Positions 34,578 through 44,099 of a DNA stretch of 64,000 bases are shown piece by piece. The notes under the pieces were generated by a model. That model saw nothing but the letters and a program-made list of their open reading frames with translations. It searched no databases and had not been told where the DNA came from. Both the position numbers and the translations under genes were made by a program. The stretch is from assembly GCA_002154655.1 (NCBI GenBank), contig NGUZ01000008.1, forward strand, positions 1-64,000. Direction: 5' to 3'. The stretch comes from Corynebacterium kefirresidentii (GTDB taxonomy: Bacteria > Actinomycetota > Actinomycetes > Mycobacteriales > Mycobacteriaceae). Numbering within the stretch: position 1 is the stretch's first letter; every line of letters begins with the position of its first letter.

Positions 34578-34825
34578 GGTGGGGGAAGAACTCCTTGGAG
34601 AAAAAGTTGCGTCTTGTATTTGCCCTTTAAGCTGGACAGATGTAGGGTTGAACGGGCGTGTCTATGCCACGGGTTGTTCTAAGCCGTTGTAGGAAGGCTT
34701 TAAGCAATCACGAGGCGGGATCGAATACTTTTCTTTTGCTGCTTTGGGCAGCTTAGCAAGCTTTTTCGAGAGACGCGCAGTTGTCCAATTTCGATTTCCT
34801 ACATTTATTCGGAGCATTTCTTAAT

Positions 34826-36286
34826 ATGCCATCTTCTAACACCCCGCAGGTTGCGATCAACGATATCGGAACCGCAGAGGACTTCCTCGCAGCTGTAGAC
34901 GCCACCATCAAGTACTTCAACGATGGTGACATTGTCGAGGGTACCGTCGTCAAGGTTGACCACGACGAGGTACTGCTGGACATTGGATACAAGACCGAAG
35001 GCGTTATCCCTTCTCGCGAGCTGTCCATCAAGCACGACGTCAACCCGGACGAGGTTGTCGAGGTCGGCGATGAGGTTGACGCACTTGTTCTCACCAAGGA
35101 GGACAAGGAAGGTCGCTTGATCCTGTCCAAGAAGCGTGCGCAGTACGAGCGCGCTTGGGGCGCCATCGAGGAGCTGCAGGCCAAGGAAGAGCCTGTCACC
35201 GGTACCGTTATCGAGGTTGTCAAGGGCGGCCTCATTCTGGACATCGGCCTGCGTGGCTTCCTGCCTGCATCTCTGGTTGAGATGCGTCGCGTCCGCGACC
35301 TGGAGCCGTACATCGGCCAGGAGCTGGAAGCAAAGATTATCGAGCTGGACAAGCAGCGCAACAACGTTGTCCTGTCCCGCCGTGCATACCTGGAGCAGAC
35401 CCAGTCCGAGGTTCGTTCCGAGTTCCTGCACCAGCTGCAGAAGGGTCAGGTCCGCAAGGGCGTTGTTTCTTCCATCGTCAACTTCGGTGCCTTCGTCGAT
35501 CTCGGCGGAGTCGACGGCCTGGTTCACGTTTCCGAGCTGTCCTGGAAGCACATTGATCACCCATCTGAGGTTGTCACCGTTGGTGACGAGGTAACCGTTG
35601 AGGTTCTCGACGTTGATCTGGATCGTGAGCGTGTTTCCCTGTCCCTGAAGGCTACCCAGGAAGATCCGTGGCGCGTATTCGCCCGCACCCACGCTGTGGG
35701 CCAGATCGTTCCGGGCAAGGTCACCAAGCTCGTTCCATTCGGCGCTTTCGTTCGCGTCGAAGAGGGCATCGAGGGCCTGGTTCACATCTCCGAGCTGGCT
35801 CAGCGCCACGTCGAGGTTCCGGATCAGGTTGTTACTGTTGGTCAGGAAGTCATGGTCAAGGTCATCGACATCGACCTCGAGCGTCGTCGTATCTCCCTGT
35901 CTGTTAAGCAGGCAGACGAGGACTACACCGAAGAGTTCGATCCGTCCAAGTACGGCATGGCTGACTCCTACGATGAGCAGGGCAACTACGTCTTCCCTGA
36001 GGGCTTCGACCCTGAGACCAACGAGTGGAAGGAAGGCTTCGACGAGCAGCGTCAGGCTTGGGAGGCACGCTACGCAGAGTCCGAGCGTCGCTTCAACCTG
36101 CACACCGCTCAGATCGAGCGCAACCGCGCCGCAGCCGCTGAGGCTGCTGAGTCTGCAGAGTCCTCCAACTACTCCTCTGATTCCTCTGATGCAGCTCCGG
36201 CATCCGAGACTCAGGCAGAGGTTGGCGGCTCCCTGGCTTCCGACGAGCAGCTCGCCGCACTGCGCGATAAGCTCGCTGGCAACTAA
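34826..36286 (+). CDS. rpsA: 30S ribosomal protein S1
   Basis: A 486-residue protein with four S1 RNA-binding domains (about residues 35-105, 120-190, 205-275 and 290-360), each with GxVxxIxxFGAFVDLGGVDG- or VEGTVVKVD-type sequences. A C-terminal tail of acidic, Ala- and Ser-rich residues follows. It binds mRNA upstream of the ribosome site. The ATG at 34826 is chosen (GGAG at 34811, start MPSSNTPQVAIND). The strong codon bias creates a 432-codon antisense frame, rejected. The 248 bases upstream hold the promoter region and nothing else identifiable. Confidence 0.96.
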   Translation: MPSSNTPQVAINDIGTAEDFLAAVDATIKYFNDGDIVEGTVVKVDHDEVLLDIGYKTEGVIPSRELSIKHDVNPDEVVEVGDEVDALVLTKEDKEGRLILSKKRAQYERAWGAIEELQAKEEPVTGTVIEVVKGGLILDIGLRGFLPASLVEMRRVRDLEPYIGQELEAKIIELDKQRNNVVLSRRAYLEQTQSEVRSEFLHQLQKGQVRKGVVSSIVNFGAFVDLGGVDGLVHVSELSWKHIDHPSEVVTVGDEVTVEVLDVDLDRERVSLSLKATQEDPWRVFARTHAVGQIVPGKVTKLVPFGAFVRVEEGIEGLVHISELAQRHVEVPDQVVTVGQEVMVKVIDIDLERRRISLSVKQADEDYTEEFDPSKYGMADSYDEQGNYVFPEGFDPETNEWKEGFDEQRQAWEARYAESERRFNLHTAQIERNRAAAAEAAESAESSNYSSDSSDAAPASETQAEVGGSLASDEQLAALRDKLAGN

Positions 36287-36305
36287 AGCTTCCGCTTAGT
36301 TCCCT

Positions 36306-36373
36306 GCTGAGTTTAGAGCTCAGCTTCAAGGCCGCGTTCACTTCGTCATATAGACGGGGTGGGCGCGGCTTTT
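36306..36373 (+). terminator. Terminator region of rpsA
   Basis: Hairpin GCTGAG (36306-36311) with CTCAGC (36319-36324), followed by GCCGCG (36331-36336) with CGCGGC (36364-36369) and TTTT. The second stem with T run is the likelier terminator. Confidence 0.6.
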
Positions 36374-36493
36374 GTGATCTTTGAGACAGGCCCTGCAAAC
36401 GTTTGCTGAGCCATTTGAGGTTTTTAAGTGGCTGACCAGCGCAGTTAAGAAGGGGGAGGCAAAAATCTCCTGGCAAGCCCACAAAACGGGCTT

Positions 36494-36558
36494 TTGATCA
36501 TGTGGGAATCCTCTTATACTCAACTATGACGTTATAGCCAGTGTCGTACTGGTTATAA
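36494..36558 (+). promoter_or_regulatory. Candidate ptsG promoter and 5' inverted repeat
   Basis: TTGATC (36494-36499) and TATACT (36515-36520) are 15 bp apart, a reasonable -35/-10 pair. Just past the expected transcription start, TTATAGCCAGT (36532-36542) and ACTGGTTATAA (36548-36558) form an 11-bp inverted repeat with one mismatch and a 5-bp loop. It could be a repressor operator (in C. glutamicum ptsG is repressed by SugR) or an RNA hairpin. The remaining bases from 36374 hold nothing else recognisable. Confidence 0.5.
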
Positions 36559-36584
36559 GTGGTATTTGAAATGAGGAGTAAGAA

Positions 36585-38633
36585 GTGGCATCTACCAAGG
36601 ACACTTCCGCCCACATCGTTGAAAGCATCGGCGGCGCTGACAACATTACGTCGCTGACGCACTGTGCGACGCGCTTGCGTTTCCAACTTGCTGATGCGGG
36701 GAAAGTTGATCAAGAAAAGCTCGACAGCGACCCAGCGGTGCTAGGCACCGTGCCACAAGGCGCCCACGGCTACCAAGTAGTCATGGGTGGCGGCGTTGCT
36801 GACTACTACAACGAAATCATCAAGCAGCCCGGTGTTCACGTCTCCGGGGAGAAAACGGCGTCCTCCAAGAAGGAGTACGACGGCGTTCGTGGCAAGTACG
36901 ACTGGGTAGATTACTGCTTCGAGTTTCTTTCTGATACCTTCCGCCCAGTTCTCTGGGCACTGTTGGGCGCCTCGCTCATCATCATGCTGCTGATCTTGGC
37001 GGACACCGCTCACATTCAAGACTTCCGTGCGCCGCTTGAGGAACAGCCGGAAGGCTTCCGTTTGGCTCACGCCATGTTCCAGTCGGTTTTTTACTTCCTC
37101 CCGGTAATGGTGGGTGCGACTGCGGCCCAGAAGCTGGGTGCAAATATGTGGGTTTCTGCTGCTATCCCCGCAGCACTTCTTACGCCGGAGTTCATGTCCC
37201 TGGGCGAAGCAGGCGATACCGTCAACGTTTTCGGTTTGCCACTGGTCATTAACTCTTATGGCTCCCAGGTATTTCCCCCGATTCTGGCTGCAATCGGCCT
37301 GTACTGGGTGGAAAAGGGGCTGAAGAAGATTATCCCGAGCGCCGTGCACATGGTCTTCGTGCCGTTCTTTTCGTTGCTCATTATGATTCCGGCAACGGCC
37401 TTCCTCCTTGGGCCGTTCGGTATTGGTGTGGGAAACGGCATCTCTTGGGTTCTCTACCAGATCAACGATTTCTCGCCGTTCATTTTGGCCATTGTCATCC
37501 CGCTGCTGTACCCGTTCCTCGTTCCCATGGGCTTGCACTGGCCGCTGAACGTCATCATGATCCAGAACATTGCCACCTACGGCTATGACTTCATTCAAGG
37601 GCCAATGGGCGCATGGAACTTCGCCTGCTTCGGCGTCGTCGGCGCGGTTATGGTGATTTCCTTCAAGGAAAAGAACAATGCTATGCGCCAGGTGTCCATC
37701 GGTGCGTTCGCAGCCGGCATACTTGGCGGCGTCTCGGAGCCGTCGCTTTATGGCATCCTGCTGCGCTTCCGCCGCAGCTACTACAGGCTGCTTCCCGGCT
37801 GTGCGCTGGGTGGCGCAGTCATTGGTCTTTTCGATGTCCGCGCTGAGGCCTTTGTCTTCACCTCTGCATTAACGACCGGTGCCATGTCCCCACAGCTGGG
37901 CTATGTCCTTGGTATTACGACTGCATTCCTTACGTCCTTCTTCCTCACCTTGTTCTTCGGCTACCGCACGGCAGAAGAGAAGCAGGCTGACTTGGAGCGC
38001 ATTGCGCGCGAACAAGGCGAGACTGTTGACGATGTAGCTGCTCGCGCAGAGATGAAGTTCCTTAAGGACAATGGTACGGACTCCGCGATCGAGGGCGGCG
38101 CCGTTCCCGCCAGCTCCGCAGGCGCTGCTGCTGCCGGCGTGGCCACTAAGCAGGCTGGGAAAGATGCTATTGCGCTGGAATCTCCCCTCGAGGGCGAGGC
38201 GGTCGCTCTATCGGAAGTTCCGGATCCCATTTTCGCCGCGGCAAAGCTGGGACCTGGTATGGCGGTCCAGCCGGCTGGTAATGCGGTCTTTGCGCCTGCC
38301 GACGGCAAGGTGCTCACCGTTCAAAAGTCTGGCCATGCGGTAGGACTGAGCTTGGACAACGGCGTGCAGCTACTCATTCACGTAGGTCTCGACACCGTGG
38401 AGCTGGGAGGCGAAGGTTTTGAAGTCCATGTGGAAAAGAAGCAACGCGTTTCCGCAGGCGATAAATTGATTTCCTTTGACCCGGAATTTATCCGCTCCAA
38501 AGGCTATAACCTGATTACCCCTGTGGTAGTTACTAACGCCACCAAGTTTGGTTCTGTTACCGGCGAGCCTGGCCAGGTTTCCTCGAGCGATGTGTTGCTG
38601 CACATTTCTCCAAAGGCGGAGGACGCAGAGTAA
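36585..38633 (+). CDS. ptsG: Glucose-specific PTS permease, EIIBCA
   Basis: A 682-residue three-domain protein. EIIB (about 1-85): THCATRLRF with phosphorylated Cys27. EIIC (about 105-465): ten-helix sugar channel, including GVRGKYDWVDYCFEFLSDTF, MVGATAAQKLGANMW and AMRQVSIGAFAAGILGGVSEPS. An Ala-rich linker leads to EIIA (about 530-680): IHVGLDTVELGGEGF with active His599. Domain order and sequence closely match C. glutamicum PtsG, which also precedes coaE. It imports and phosphorylates glucose using HPr-P. GTG start with GAGGAG upstream. A good terminator follows. Confidence 0.93.
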   Translation: MASTKDTSAHIVESIGGADNITSLTHCATRLRFQLADAGKVDQEKLDSDPAVLGTVPQGAHGYQVVMGGGVADYYNEIIKQPGVHVSGEKTASSKKEYDGVRGKYDWVDYCFEFLSDTFRPVLWALLGASLIIMLLILADTAHIQDFRAPLEEQPEGFRLAHAMFQSVFYFLPVMVGATAAQKLGANMWVSAAIPAALLTPEFMSLGEAGDTVNVFGLPLVINSYGSQVFPPILAAIGLYWVEKGLKKIIPSAVHMVFVPFFSLLIMIPATAFLLGPFGIGVGNGISWVLYQINDFSPFILAIVIPLLYPFLVPMGLHWPLNVIMIQNIATYGYDFIQGPMGAWNFACFGVVGAVMVISFKEKNNAMRQVSIGAFAAGILGGVSEPSLYGILLRFRRSYYRLLPGCALGGAVIGLFDVRAEAFVFTSALTTGAMSPQLGYVLGITTAFLTSFFLTLFFGYRTAEEKQADLERIAREQGETVDDVAARAEMKFLKDNGTDSAIEGGAVPASSAGAAAAGVATKQAGKDAIALESPLEGEAVALSEVPDPIFAAAKLGPGMAVQPAGNAVFAPADGKVLTVQKSGHAVGLSLDNGVQLLIHVGLDTVELGGEGFEVHVEKKQRVSAGDKLISFDPEFIRSKGYNLITPVVVTNATKFGSVTGEPGQVSSSDVLLHISPKAEDAE

Positions 38634-38663
38634 AAGAGACGCTTTCTCCTGAATTGCAATGAA

Positions 38664-38697
38664 GAGCCCCACCATCGCGTATGGCGGGGCTCCTTTT
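38664..38697 (+). terminator. Terminator of ptsG
   Basis: GAGCCCCaCCAT (from 38664) pairs with ATGGcGGGGCTC (to 38692) with a 5-base loop, then CTTTTC. Confidence 0.85.
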
Positions 38698-38714
38698 CGC
38701 GTAGGGTGGCGACC

Positions 38715-39323
38715 ATGAAACTCATTGGCCTTACAGGTGGCATTGGCAGCGGTAAGTCAACAGTTGCATCCTTGTGCCGTGAACGCGGGTGGCGCGTCGT
38801 CGACGCCGATGGCATTGCGCGCGACGTCGTGAAGCCTGGGAAGCCTGCATTATCCGAGCTGGCTGCAGCTTTTGGAGAGGAAATCCTGCTGTCGGATGGC
38901 AGCCTTAACCGCAAGGAATTGGCACGCCGGGCCTTTGCGGACAAAGAGCACACTGAGTTGCTGAACTCTATTACCCATCCACGCATCCAAGAGGAGACAC
39001 AGCGGCAATTTGCGACGGCACGTGGAGATGGCTGTGACTTCGCCGTTTATGATATGCCGCTGTTGGTGGATAATGGCCTGGACAAAGACATGGACTACGT
39101 CATAGTGGTCGATGTGGATCCTGAAGAGCGCGTCCGTCGGCTGGTGACTTTTCGGGGGATAGAAAAGGAGGATGCGCGCCGTCGCATTGCGGCACAGGTA
39201 CCGGATGAGGTGCGGCTTGCCGCAGCCACGCACGTCATTGATAACAACGGCACGCTTGACCAGCTACGTGTGCGAACGACTGAGGTCCTGGACCGCATTG
39301 AAGCGGAGTCACCGAAGATTTAA
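38715..39323 (+). CDS. coaE: Dephospho-CoA kinase
   Basis: A 202-residue P-loop kinase, last step of coenzyme A synthesis. Seen: the Walker motif GGIGSGKS (8-15), DADGIARDVVKPGKPAL, RRAFADKEHTELLNSITHP and VDVDPEERVRRL. The ATG at 38715 begins the conserved MKLIGLTGG; a GTG three codons earlier is possible. Lies between ptsG and the DUF4259 gene. Confidence 0.97.
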   Translation: MKLIGLTGGIGSGKSTVASLCRERGWRVVDADGIARDVVKPGKPALSELAAAFGEEILLSDGSLNRKELARRAFADKEHTELLNSITHPRIQEETQRQFATARGDGCDFAVYDMPLLVDNGLDKDMDYVIVVDVDPEERVRRLVTFRGIEKEDARRRIAAQVPDEVRLAAATHVIDNNGTLDQLRVRTTEVLDRIEAESPKI

Positions 39324-39390
39324 CCATTAGGTAGCTAAAGTTTACGCCATTTCGAAGTCTCGTTAACCTGGGCAGCTTAAGCTACCCGCC

Positions 39391-39753
39391 GTGGGAACGT
39401 GGGATACTGGGCCTTTTGATAATCACGCGGCGCGAGAACTACTCGCTAGCTTGCGGGATGGGTCCTTCGATCTCAAAAGCTTTCAGCAATCATGTTCCAC
39501 AGAGCCTATTGACTCGGATGACGCAGAAACCATGATTGCACTCGGCGCGCTGTTGAAATTAAAGGCTGATGCACTGCCGGAAGGCATCGACCGCGAGGAT
39601 CTCGCGCCCCTGTACACGCCGCAGTCAAAGGCTTGGCTGCGCCGCCGCATCAATAGTGCGATGCGGCCCGAGACGTCTTCCGTTTATGCGCTGTGGGAGA
39701 CCACTGGCGAGTTGGAGGAATGGCTTCGCACGGCGCAGAACTCCTTGCCCTGA
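39391..39753 (+). CDS. DUF4259 protein
   Basis: A 120-residue soluble protein beginning GTWDTGPFDNHAARELLASL, the DUF4259 signature, with the rest helical. Function unknown. GTG start without a clear ribosome site. The 18 bases at 39370-39387 form an imperfect palindrome around AGCTTAAGCT directly before the start, possibly a binding site. uvrB follows after 40 bp. Confidence 0.75.
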   Translation: MGTWDTGPFDNHAARELLASLRDGSFDLKSFQQSCSTEPIDSDDAETMIALGALLKLKADALPEGIDREDLAPLYTPQSKAWLRRRINSAMRPETSSVYALWETTGELEEWLRTAQNSLP

Positions 39754-39793
39754 ACGTAGCTAGGCGCGACACCTAAACAGTAGAGTAGTGGGT

Positions 39794-41887
39794 ATGGCTT
39801 TTGCTGCTGAACATCCCCTTATTCCAAATTCCGAGCACCGCGTTGTCAGCGAGGTTGAGCGCACCCCGGGCGAGTTTCAGGTCGTTTCTGAATATGAACC
39901 GGCTGGTGACCAGCCCTCCGCCATCGCAGAGCTCAATGACAGACTCAACCGTGATGAGCGCGATGTTGTACTGATGGGTGCTACCGGTACCGGTAAATCT
40001 GCCACCGCCGCGTGGCTCATCGAAAAGCAGCAGCGGCCCACGTTGGTGATGGCGCCCAATAAAACCCTGGCTGCGCAGCTAGCGAACGAGCTGCGCCAGC
40101 TCTTGCCGCACAACGCAGTAGAGTACTTCGTTTCTTATTATGACTACTACCAGCCAGAAGCATATATTGCGCAGACCGATACCTATATTGAAAAGGACTC
40201 CTCCATCAATGAGGACGTAGAGCGCCTGCGCCACTCAGCTACCTCGGCACTATTGTCTCGCAGGGACGTGGTTGTAGTCTCTTCCGTGTCTTGCATTTAT
40301 GGCTTGGGCACTCCACAGTCCTACCTGGATCGCTCGGTAATCATTTCTGTTGATGAGGAGCTGGACCGCGATCGGTTCCTGCGACTGCTGGTGGATATCC
40401 AATATGAACGCAATGACGTGGGGTTTACCCGCGGCACCTTCCGCGCCAAGGGCGATACGGTAGATATCATTCCGGCCTACGAGGAACGTGCGGTGCGCAT
40501 TGAATTCTTCGGCGACGATATCGATTCCCTGTATTACATTCACCCCGTGACTGGCGATGTCATAGAGGAAGTAGATGAGGTTCGCATCTTCCCGGCCACG
40601 CACTACGTGGCCGGGCCCGAACGCATGGAAAAGGCCGTGGCAGCGATCAAAGAGGAATTGGCTGAGCGCTTGGAGGATCTAGAAAACCGCGGCAAGCTGC
40701 TTGAAGCGCAACGTCTTCGCATGCGTACCGAATACGATCTGGAGATGATCGAGCAGGTAGGTTTCTGCTCCGGTATCGAGAACTACTCCCGTCACGTCGA
40801 TGGCCGTCCAGCCGGCTCCGCGCCGGCAACGCTATTGGATTATTTCCCAGAGGATTTTCTCACCATCATCGATGAGTCACACGTTACAGTTCCACAGATT
40901 GGCGGCATGTTCGAGGGCGATATGTCGCGCAAGCGCAACTTGGTCGAATTCGGTTTCCGTTTGCCGTCCGCAGTGGATAACCGCCCGTTGACCTTCGATG
41001 AGTTTGAACAGCGGGTCGGACAAACCGTATACATGTCCGCCACCCCAGGCGATTTCGAGCTTACGTCCTCGGATGGCGAATACGTAGAGCAGGTAATTCG
41101 CCCGACTGGTCTGGTGGATCCGAAGGTTACTGTCAAGCCCACCAAAGGGCAGATTGATGACCTCATTGATGAGGTGCGCACTCGCATATCGAAGCAAGAG
41201 CGTGTGTTGGTGACCACGCTGACTAAGCGTATGGCAGAGGACCTTACTGACTATCTGTTGGAGCAGGGGATAAAGGTGCGCTACCTGCACTCGGATATCG
41301 ATACCTTGCAGCGCGTCGAATTATTGCGGCAATTGCGCTTGGGAGAATTCGATGTTCTCGTGGGCATTAACCTTCTGCGCGAGGGCCTTGACCTTCCCGA
41401 GGTCTCGCTCGTCGCCATTCTGGATGCGGACAAAGAAGGCTTCCTGCGCTCTACAACTTCGCTCATTCAGACCATTGGCCGTGCTGCCCGTAACGTGTCT
41501 GGCGAGGTCATCATGTATGCCGATAAAATCACCGACTCTATGCAAGAGGCAATTGAGGAGACGGAACGGCGCCGTGAGAAGCAGATTGCCTATAACCGGG
41601 AGCATGGCATTGATCCGCAGCCGTTGCGTAAGAAGATCGCGGATATCCTTGACCAGGTCTATGAAGACGGCGGAGACGAGGAGGCTACTTCCGATCCTTC
41701 GGCCATGGTGGAAAAGCGGGATATTTCTAGTATGGCTACCGATGAGGTGCAGGCGCTTATCGACGACCTCTCGGCCCAAATGGGTGCAGCCGCGCGTGAG
41801 CTCAAATTCGAGCTGGCCGGCCGCCTACGCGATGAGATTGCCGATTTGAAGAAGGAATTGCGCGGCTTGAAAGAAGCGGGAATTTAG
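39794..41887 (+). CDS. uvrB: Excinuclease ABC subunit B
   Basis: A 697-residue damage-verifying helicase of nucleotide excision repair. Seen: Walker A GATGTGKS (62-69), the beta-hairpin [20 protein letters not shown], the MSATPGDFE stretch, helicase motif [11 protein letters not shown] and a C-terminal UVR domain ([17 protein letters not shown]) that binds UvrC. ATG at 39794 chosen over the GTG two codons earlier. uvrA lies 6.4 kb downstream. No clear LexA box seen in the 40 bp upstream. Confidence 0.97.
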   Translation: MAFAAEHPLIPNSEHRVVSEVERTPGEFQVVSEYEPAGDQPSAIAELNDRLNRDERDVVLMGATGTGKSATAAWLIEKQQRPTLVMAPNKTLAAQLANELRQLLPHNAVEYFVSYYDYYQPEAYIAQTDTYIEKDSSINEDVERLRHSATSALLSRRDVVVVSSVSCIYGLGTPQSYLDRSVIISVDEELDRDRFLRLLVDIQYERNDVGFTRGTFRAKGDTVDIIPAYEERAVRIEFFGDDIDSLYYIHPVTGDVIEEVDEVRIFPATHYVAGPERMEKAVAAIKEELAERLEDLENRGKLLEAQRLRMRTEYDLEMIEQVGFCSGIENYSRHVDGRPAGSAPATLLDYFPEDFLTIIDESHVTVPQIGGMFEGDMSRKRNLVEFGFRLPSAVDNRPLTFDEFEQRVGQTVYMSATPGDFELTSSDGEYVEQVIRPTGLVDPKVTVKPTKGQIDDLIDEVRTRISKQERVLVTTLTKRMAEDLTDYLLEQGIKVRYLHSDIDTLQRVELLRQLRLGEFDVLVGINLLREGLDLPEVSLVAILDADKEGFLRSTTSLIQTIGRAARNVSGEVIMYADKITDSMQEAIEETERRREKQIAYNREHGIDPQPLRKKIADILDQVYEDGGDEEATSDPSAMVEKRDISSMATDEVQALIDDLSAQMGAAARELKFELAGRLRDEIADLKKELRGLKEAGI

Positions 41888-41932
41888 TTTTCTCCCCCTA
41901 AAAGTGTGCTGATTGATTCTGCGGGTGCTTCT

Positions 41933-41982
41933 CTAAACGGCTGCGCTAGTTATACTGAATAGGTGCCAGAAGCGCCGTTTAG
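41933..41982 (+). promoter_or_regulatory. Promoter of first usp gene inside an inverted repeat
   Basis: Perfect 9-bp arms CTAAACGGC (41933-41941) and GCCGTTTAG (41974-41982) flank a -10 element TATACT (41951-41956). The repeat spans the -10 and the likely transcription start, as a repressor or activator loop would. Regulator unknown. Confidence 0.5.
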
Positions 41983-42018
41983 TTGTCACTGTGAAATGGT
42001 TCAACTGCAAGGAGAATG

Positions 42019-42471
42019 ATGCTTACCTATAAAAACATTGCCGTCGGCACCGATGGCTCTGAAACCTCCCTGCGCGCGGTTCGCGCAGCGGCGTCCATGG
42101 CACGGGCGTACGACGCCAAGCTGATTATTATCTCAGCCTTTTATAACCACGCTGGATCCATGCTTGGCGCTCCGAGGGGCGACGAAGCCGGTCTACCCGT
42201 TGTAAGTGAGGACATGGCTGGGACCTATTTGACCAATGCCACCCGTATCGCCGAATCGGAAGGTGCGGAGCACATTGAAATCGTAGGAAAATCTGGAGAC
42301 CCAGTAAAAGCCTTGTTAGAAGTAGGCCAGGACCATGATGTGGACCTGTTCGTTGTGGGCAACCGCGGCGTGAATTCCGTCCGTGGTCGAGTCTTCGGTT
42401 CTGTGCCAACGGAACTAACCCACAAGTCAAAAGTAGACGTCGTCGTAGTTAATACCACCGAGGAACGTTAA
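42019..42471 (+). CDS. Universal stress protein (UspA family), first of two
   Basis: A 150-residue single-domain Usp protein. N-terminal IAVGTDGSETSLRAV and the ATP-binding loop G-2X-G-9X-G-S in VVGNRGVNSVRGRVFGS near residues 113-130. The ATG at 42019 is preferred (GGAG 4 bp upstream), with another ATG directly before it. It probably binds ATP and responds to stress or starvation. Followed by a second usp gene after 83 bp. Confidence 0.9.
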   Translation: MLTYKNIAVGTDGSETSLRAVRAAASMARAYDAKLIIISAFYNHAGSMLGAPRGDEAGLPVVSEDMAGTYLTNATRIAESEGAEHIEIVGKSGDPVKALLEVGQDHDVDLFVVGNRGVNSVRGRVFGSVPTELTHKSKVDVVVVNTTEER

Positions 42472-42554
42472 TCGTTTCTCGTTGTTACACTGGCAGTAAT
42501 GCCCCTGTAGGCTAAATAAACACACCGGGTACATTCCCACAAAGAAAGGTCATC

Positions 42555-42995
42555 ATGAGCGACTACAACTCGATCGTTGTCGGTACTGACGGTTCTAAGT
42601 CTTCTCTCCTCGCTGTAGAGCGAGCAGCAAAGATTGCCGCCGCATTCGATTCCAATCTGATCATCGGTTGTGCTTACTACGAGAACCAGGAGCAGGCTTC
42701 CAAGACCCTGCGCCAGGATTCCGTTACCATTTTGGGCGATGAGAAGGCCGAGGCTAACCTGAAGGACGCCAAGGCTCACGCCGAGAAGTTCGGTGCTTCT
42801 AAGGTCGAAACCGCTGTTCGCCCTGGTACTCCGGTGCAGGCGCTGATGTCCATCGTCAATGACAACGATGCTGACCTGCTCATCGTGGGTAACCGCGGCA
42901 TCAACTCCCTGACCGGCCGCCTGCTGGGCTCCGTACCTGCAGACGTTGCTCGCCAGTCCGACTGCGACGTGATGATCGTTCACACTGTCAGCTAA
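42555..42995 (+). CDS. Universal stress protein (UspA family), second
   Basis: A 146-residue Usp paralogue of the preceding gene, with IVVGTDGSKSSLLAV and the ATP loop IVGNRGINSLTGRLLGS. Strong ribosome site AAAGAAAGG. Codon use is highly biased, suggesting high expression. A strong bidirectional terminator follows. Confidence 0.92.
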   Translation: MSDYNSIVVGTDGSKSSLLAVERAAKIAAAFDSNLIIGCAYYENQEQASKTLRQDSVTILGDEKAEANLKDAKAHAEKFGASKVETAVRPGTPVQALMSIVNDNDADLLIVGNRGINSLTGRLLGSVPADVARQSDCDVMIVHTVS

Positions 42996-43007
42996 ATGTG
43001 GTGATTG

Positions 43008-43045
43008 AACCCGCCTTGGCCTTGTTAAAGAGGCCAAGGCGGGTT
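43008..43045. terminator. Bidirectional terminator
   Basis: Perfect 14-bp stem AACCCGCCTTGGCC with GGCCAAGGCGGGTT around a short loop, then a T-rich run, between the second usp gene and the convergent App1 gene. Confidence 0.92.
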
Positions 43046-43062
43046 TCGTCGTTAAGCGCTGC

Positions 43063-44079
43063 TTACTCCGTGGGGTGCGCGGCGTTAAAGGCTGCGGCAA
43101 GGGCGCTGCCGTTTGCGCCCTGAATCAGTGGGATTGTGAAATGGCCCTCTTCATTGGCATCTGCCAATGGACTCAGGGAGCCATGCGAGAGCAGCTGCTC
43201 CTGCGGGCTTAGATTGCGGATGATCACAGAGTGAATCCGGTCTGGGTGCTCGTTAGCCACATCGCCGTAAGTCAATGGATCGTGCTGTCCGTCATCGCCG
43301 ATCAGGATCCATTGCATGTCCGGGTAAGCAATGAGTAGATTGCGTAGCTGAACCCGCTTATGCTCTTGTCCGCTGCGGAAAAAGCCCGTCTCAGTCGGGC
43401 CCCAGTCCGTGAGCAGCATGGGGCCTGTGGGGAAATTATGATGGGACAGGAATTTTTTCAGCGAGTCAAAGGTATTCCATGCTCCCGTAGAAAGATAGAA
43501 CACTGGGGCTTTTGGAAATCGGCGTTGCAGCTGGGCATAGAACTCGGCCATTCCAGCAACGGCCTGTCGCTTGCTGGGGCGCTTAGCCCAAGAGTTCCAC
43601 GCCGCTGTCAACGCACGTGGCAGCCACGTAACTAATACCGTGTCATCAATATCGCTGATGATGCCAATCTTGGCGCTCGGATCCACGATGAGCACCTGGA
43701 CTTCCACGGCTTGCGCGTTGGCGGCCTCGATCGTTGCCGTATGCCAACCAGGTTCTAACCCATGTTCGTGAACGAGGATGTCAACGTACCCGTTGCTATT
43801 GGTCGTGCCCGCGACGGTCTTTTCACCAATAGTCACTGAAATGTCGTGGTTTCCCACCTGAATAGTAAGAAACTGCTGGTAGCCGCGTTCACCCCAGGAA
43901 TCCTTCTTGCCTTCATCAGGATCGTGCATGAGTACGCGGCCAAAAACCCTTACTTGCTCGGTGGTGCCATACCCGGTATAGCCCACAATCTGGGGCTTCC
44001 ATCCCCGCCGTAGAGAACGCTTCAAAGTAAAGGTGTTCAGCGAGCTTTCAGTTTTGCGCGCAATGTCAGATAAGGCCAT
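43063..44079 (-). CDS. App1-type phosphatidate phosphatase (DUF2183)
   Basis: A 338-residue protein. A beta-rich region (about 30-135) precedes the HAD-like catalytic domain with SDIDDTVL (DxDxT at 143-147), FYLSTGAWNTFDSLKKFL, and WILIGDDGQHDPLTYGD. App1 in yeast dephosphorylates phosphatidic acid; the bacterial role is not settled. Lies 20 bp downstream of the HelD gene with no terminator between, so they are an operon. Confidence 0.88.
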   Translation of the reverse strand: MALSDIARKTESSLNTFTLKRSLRRGWKPQIVGYTGYGTTEQVRVFGRVLMHDPDEGKKDSWGERGYQQFLTIQVGNHDISVTIGEKTVAGTTNSNGYVDILVHEHGLEPGWHTATIEAANAQAVEVQVLIVDPSAKIGIISDIDDTVLVTWLPRALTAAWNSWAKRPSKRQAVAGMAEFYAQLQRRFPKAPVFYLSTGAWNTFDSLKKFLSHHNFPTGPMLLTDWGPTETGFFRSGQEHKRVQLRNLLIAYPDMQWILIGDDGQHDPLTYGDVANEHPDRIHSVIIRNLSPQEQLLSHGSLSPLADANEEGHFTIPLIQGANGSALAAAFNAAHPTE

Positions 44080-44099
44080 GGCCTAAAGCTTACGGGAGC

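Noticed and set aside
34805..36103. 432-codon open frame opposite rpsA
   Set aside because: Strong codon bias of the ribosomal gene leaves the reverse strand open. No family features or ribosome site.
36374..36400. GlxR (cAMP) site near TGTGATCTTTGAGACA upstream of ptsG
   Set aside because: Only the first half matches TGTGA-N6-TCACA.
39788..40000. LexA/SOS box upstream of uvrB (also considered for uvrA at 48180-48244)
   Set aside because: No sequence close to the corynebacterial LexA palindrome was seen in the short upstream regions.
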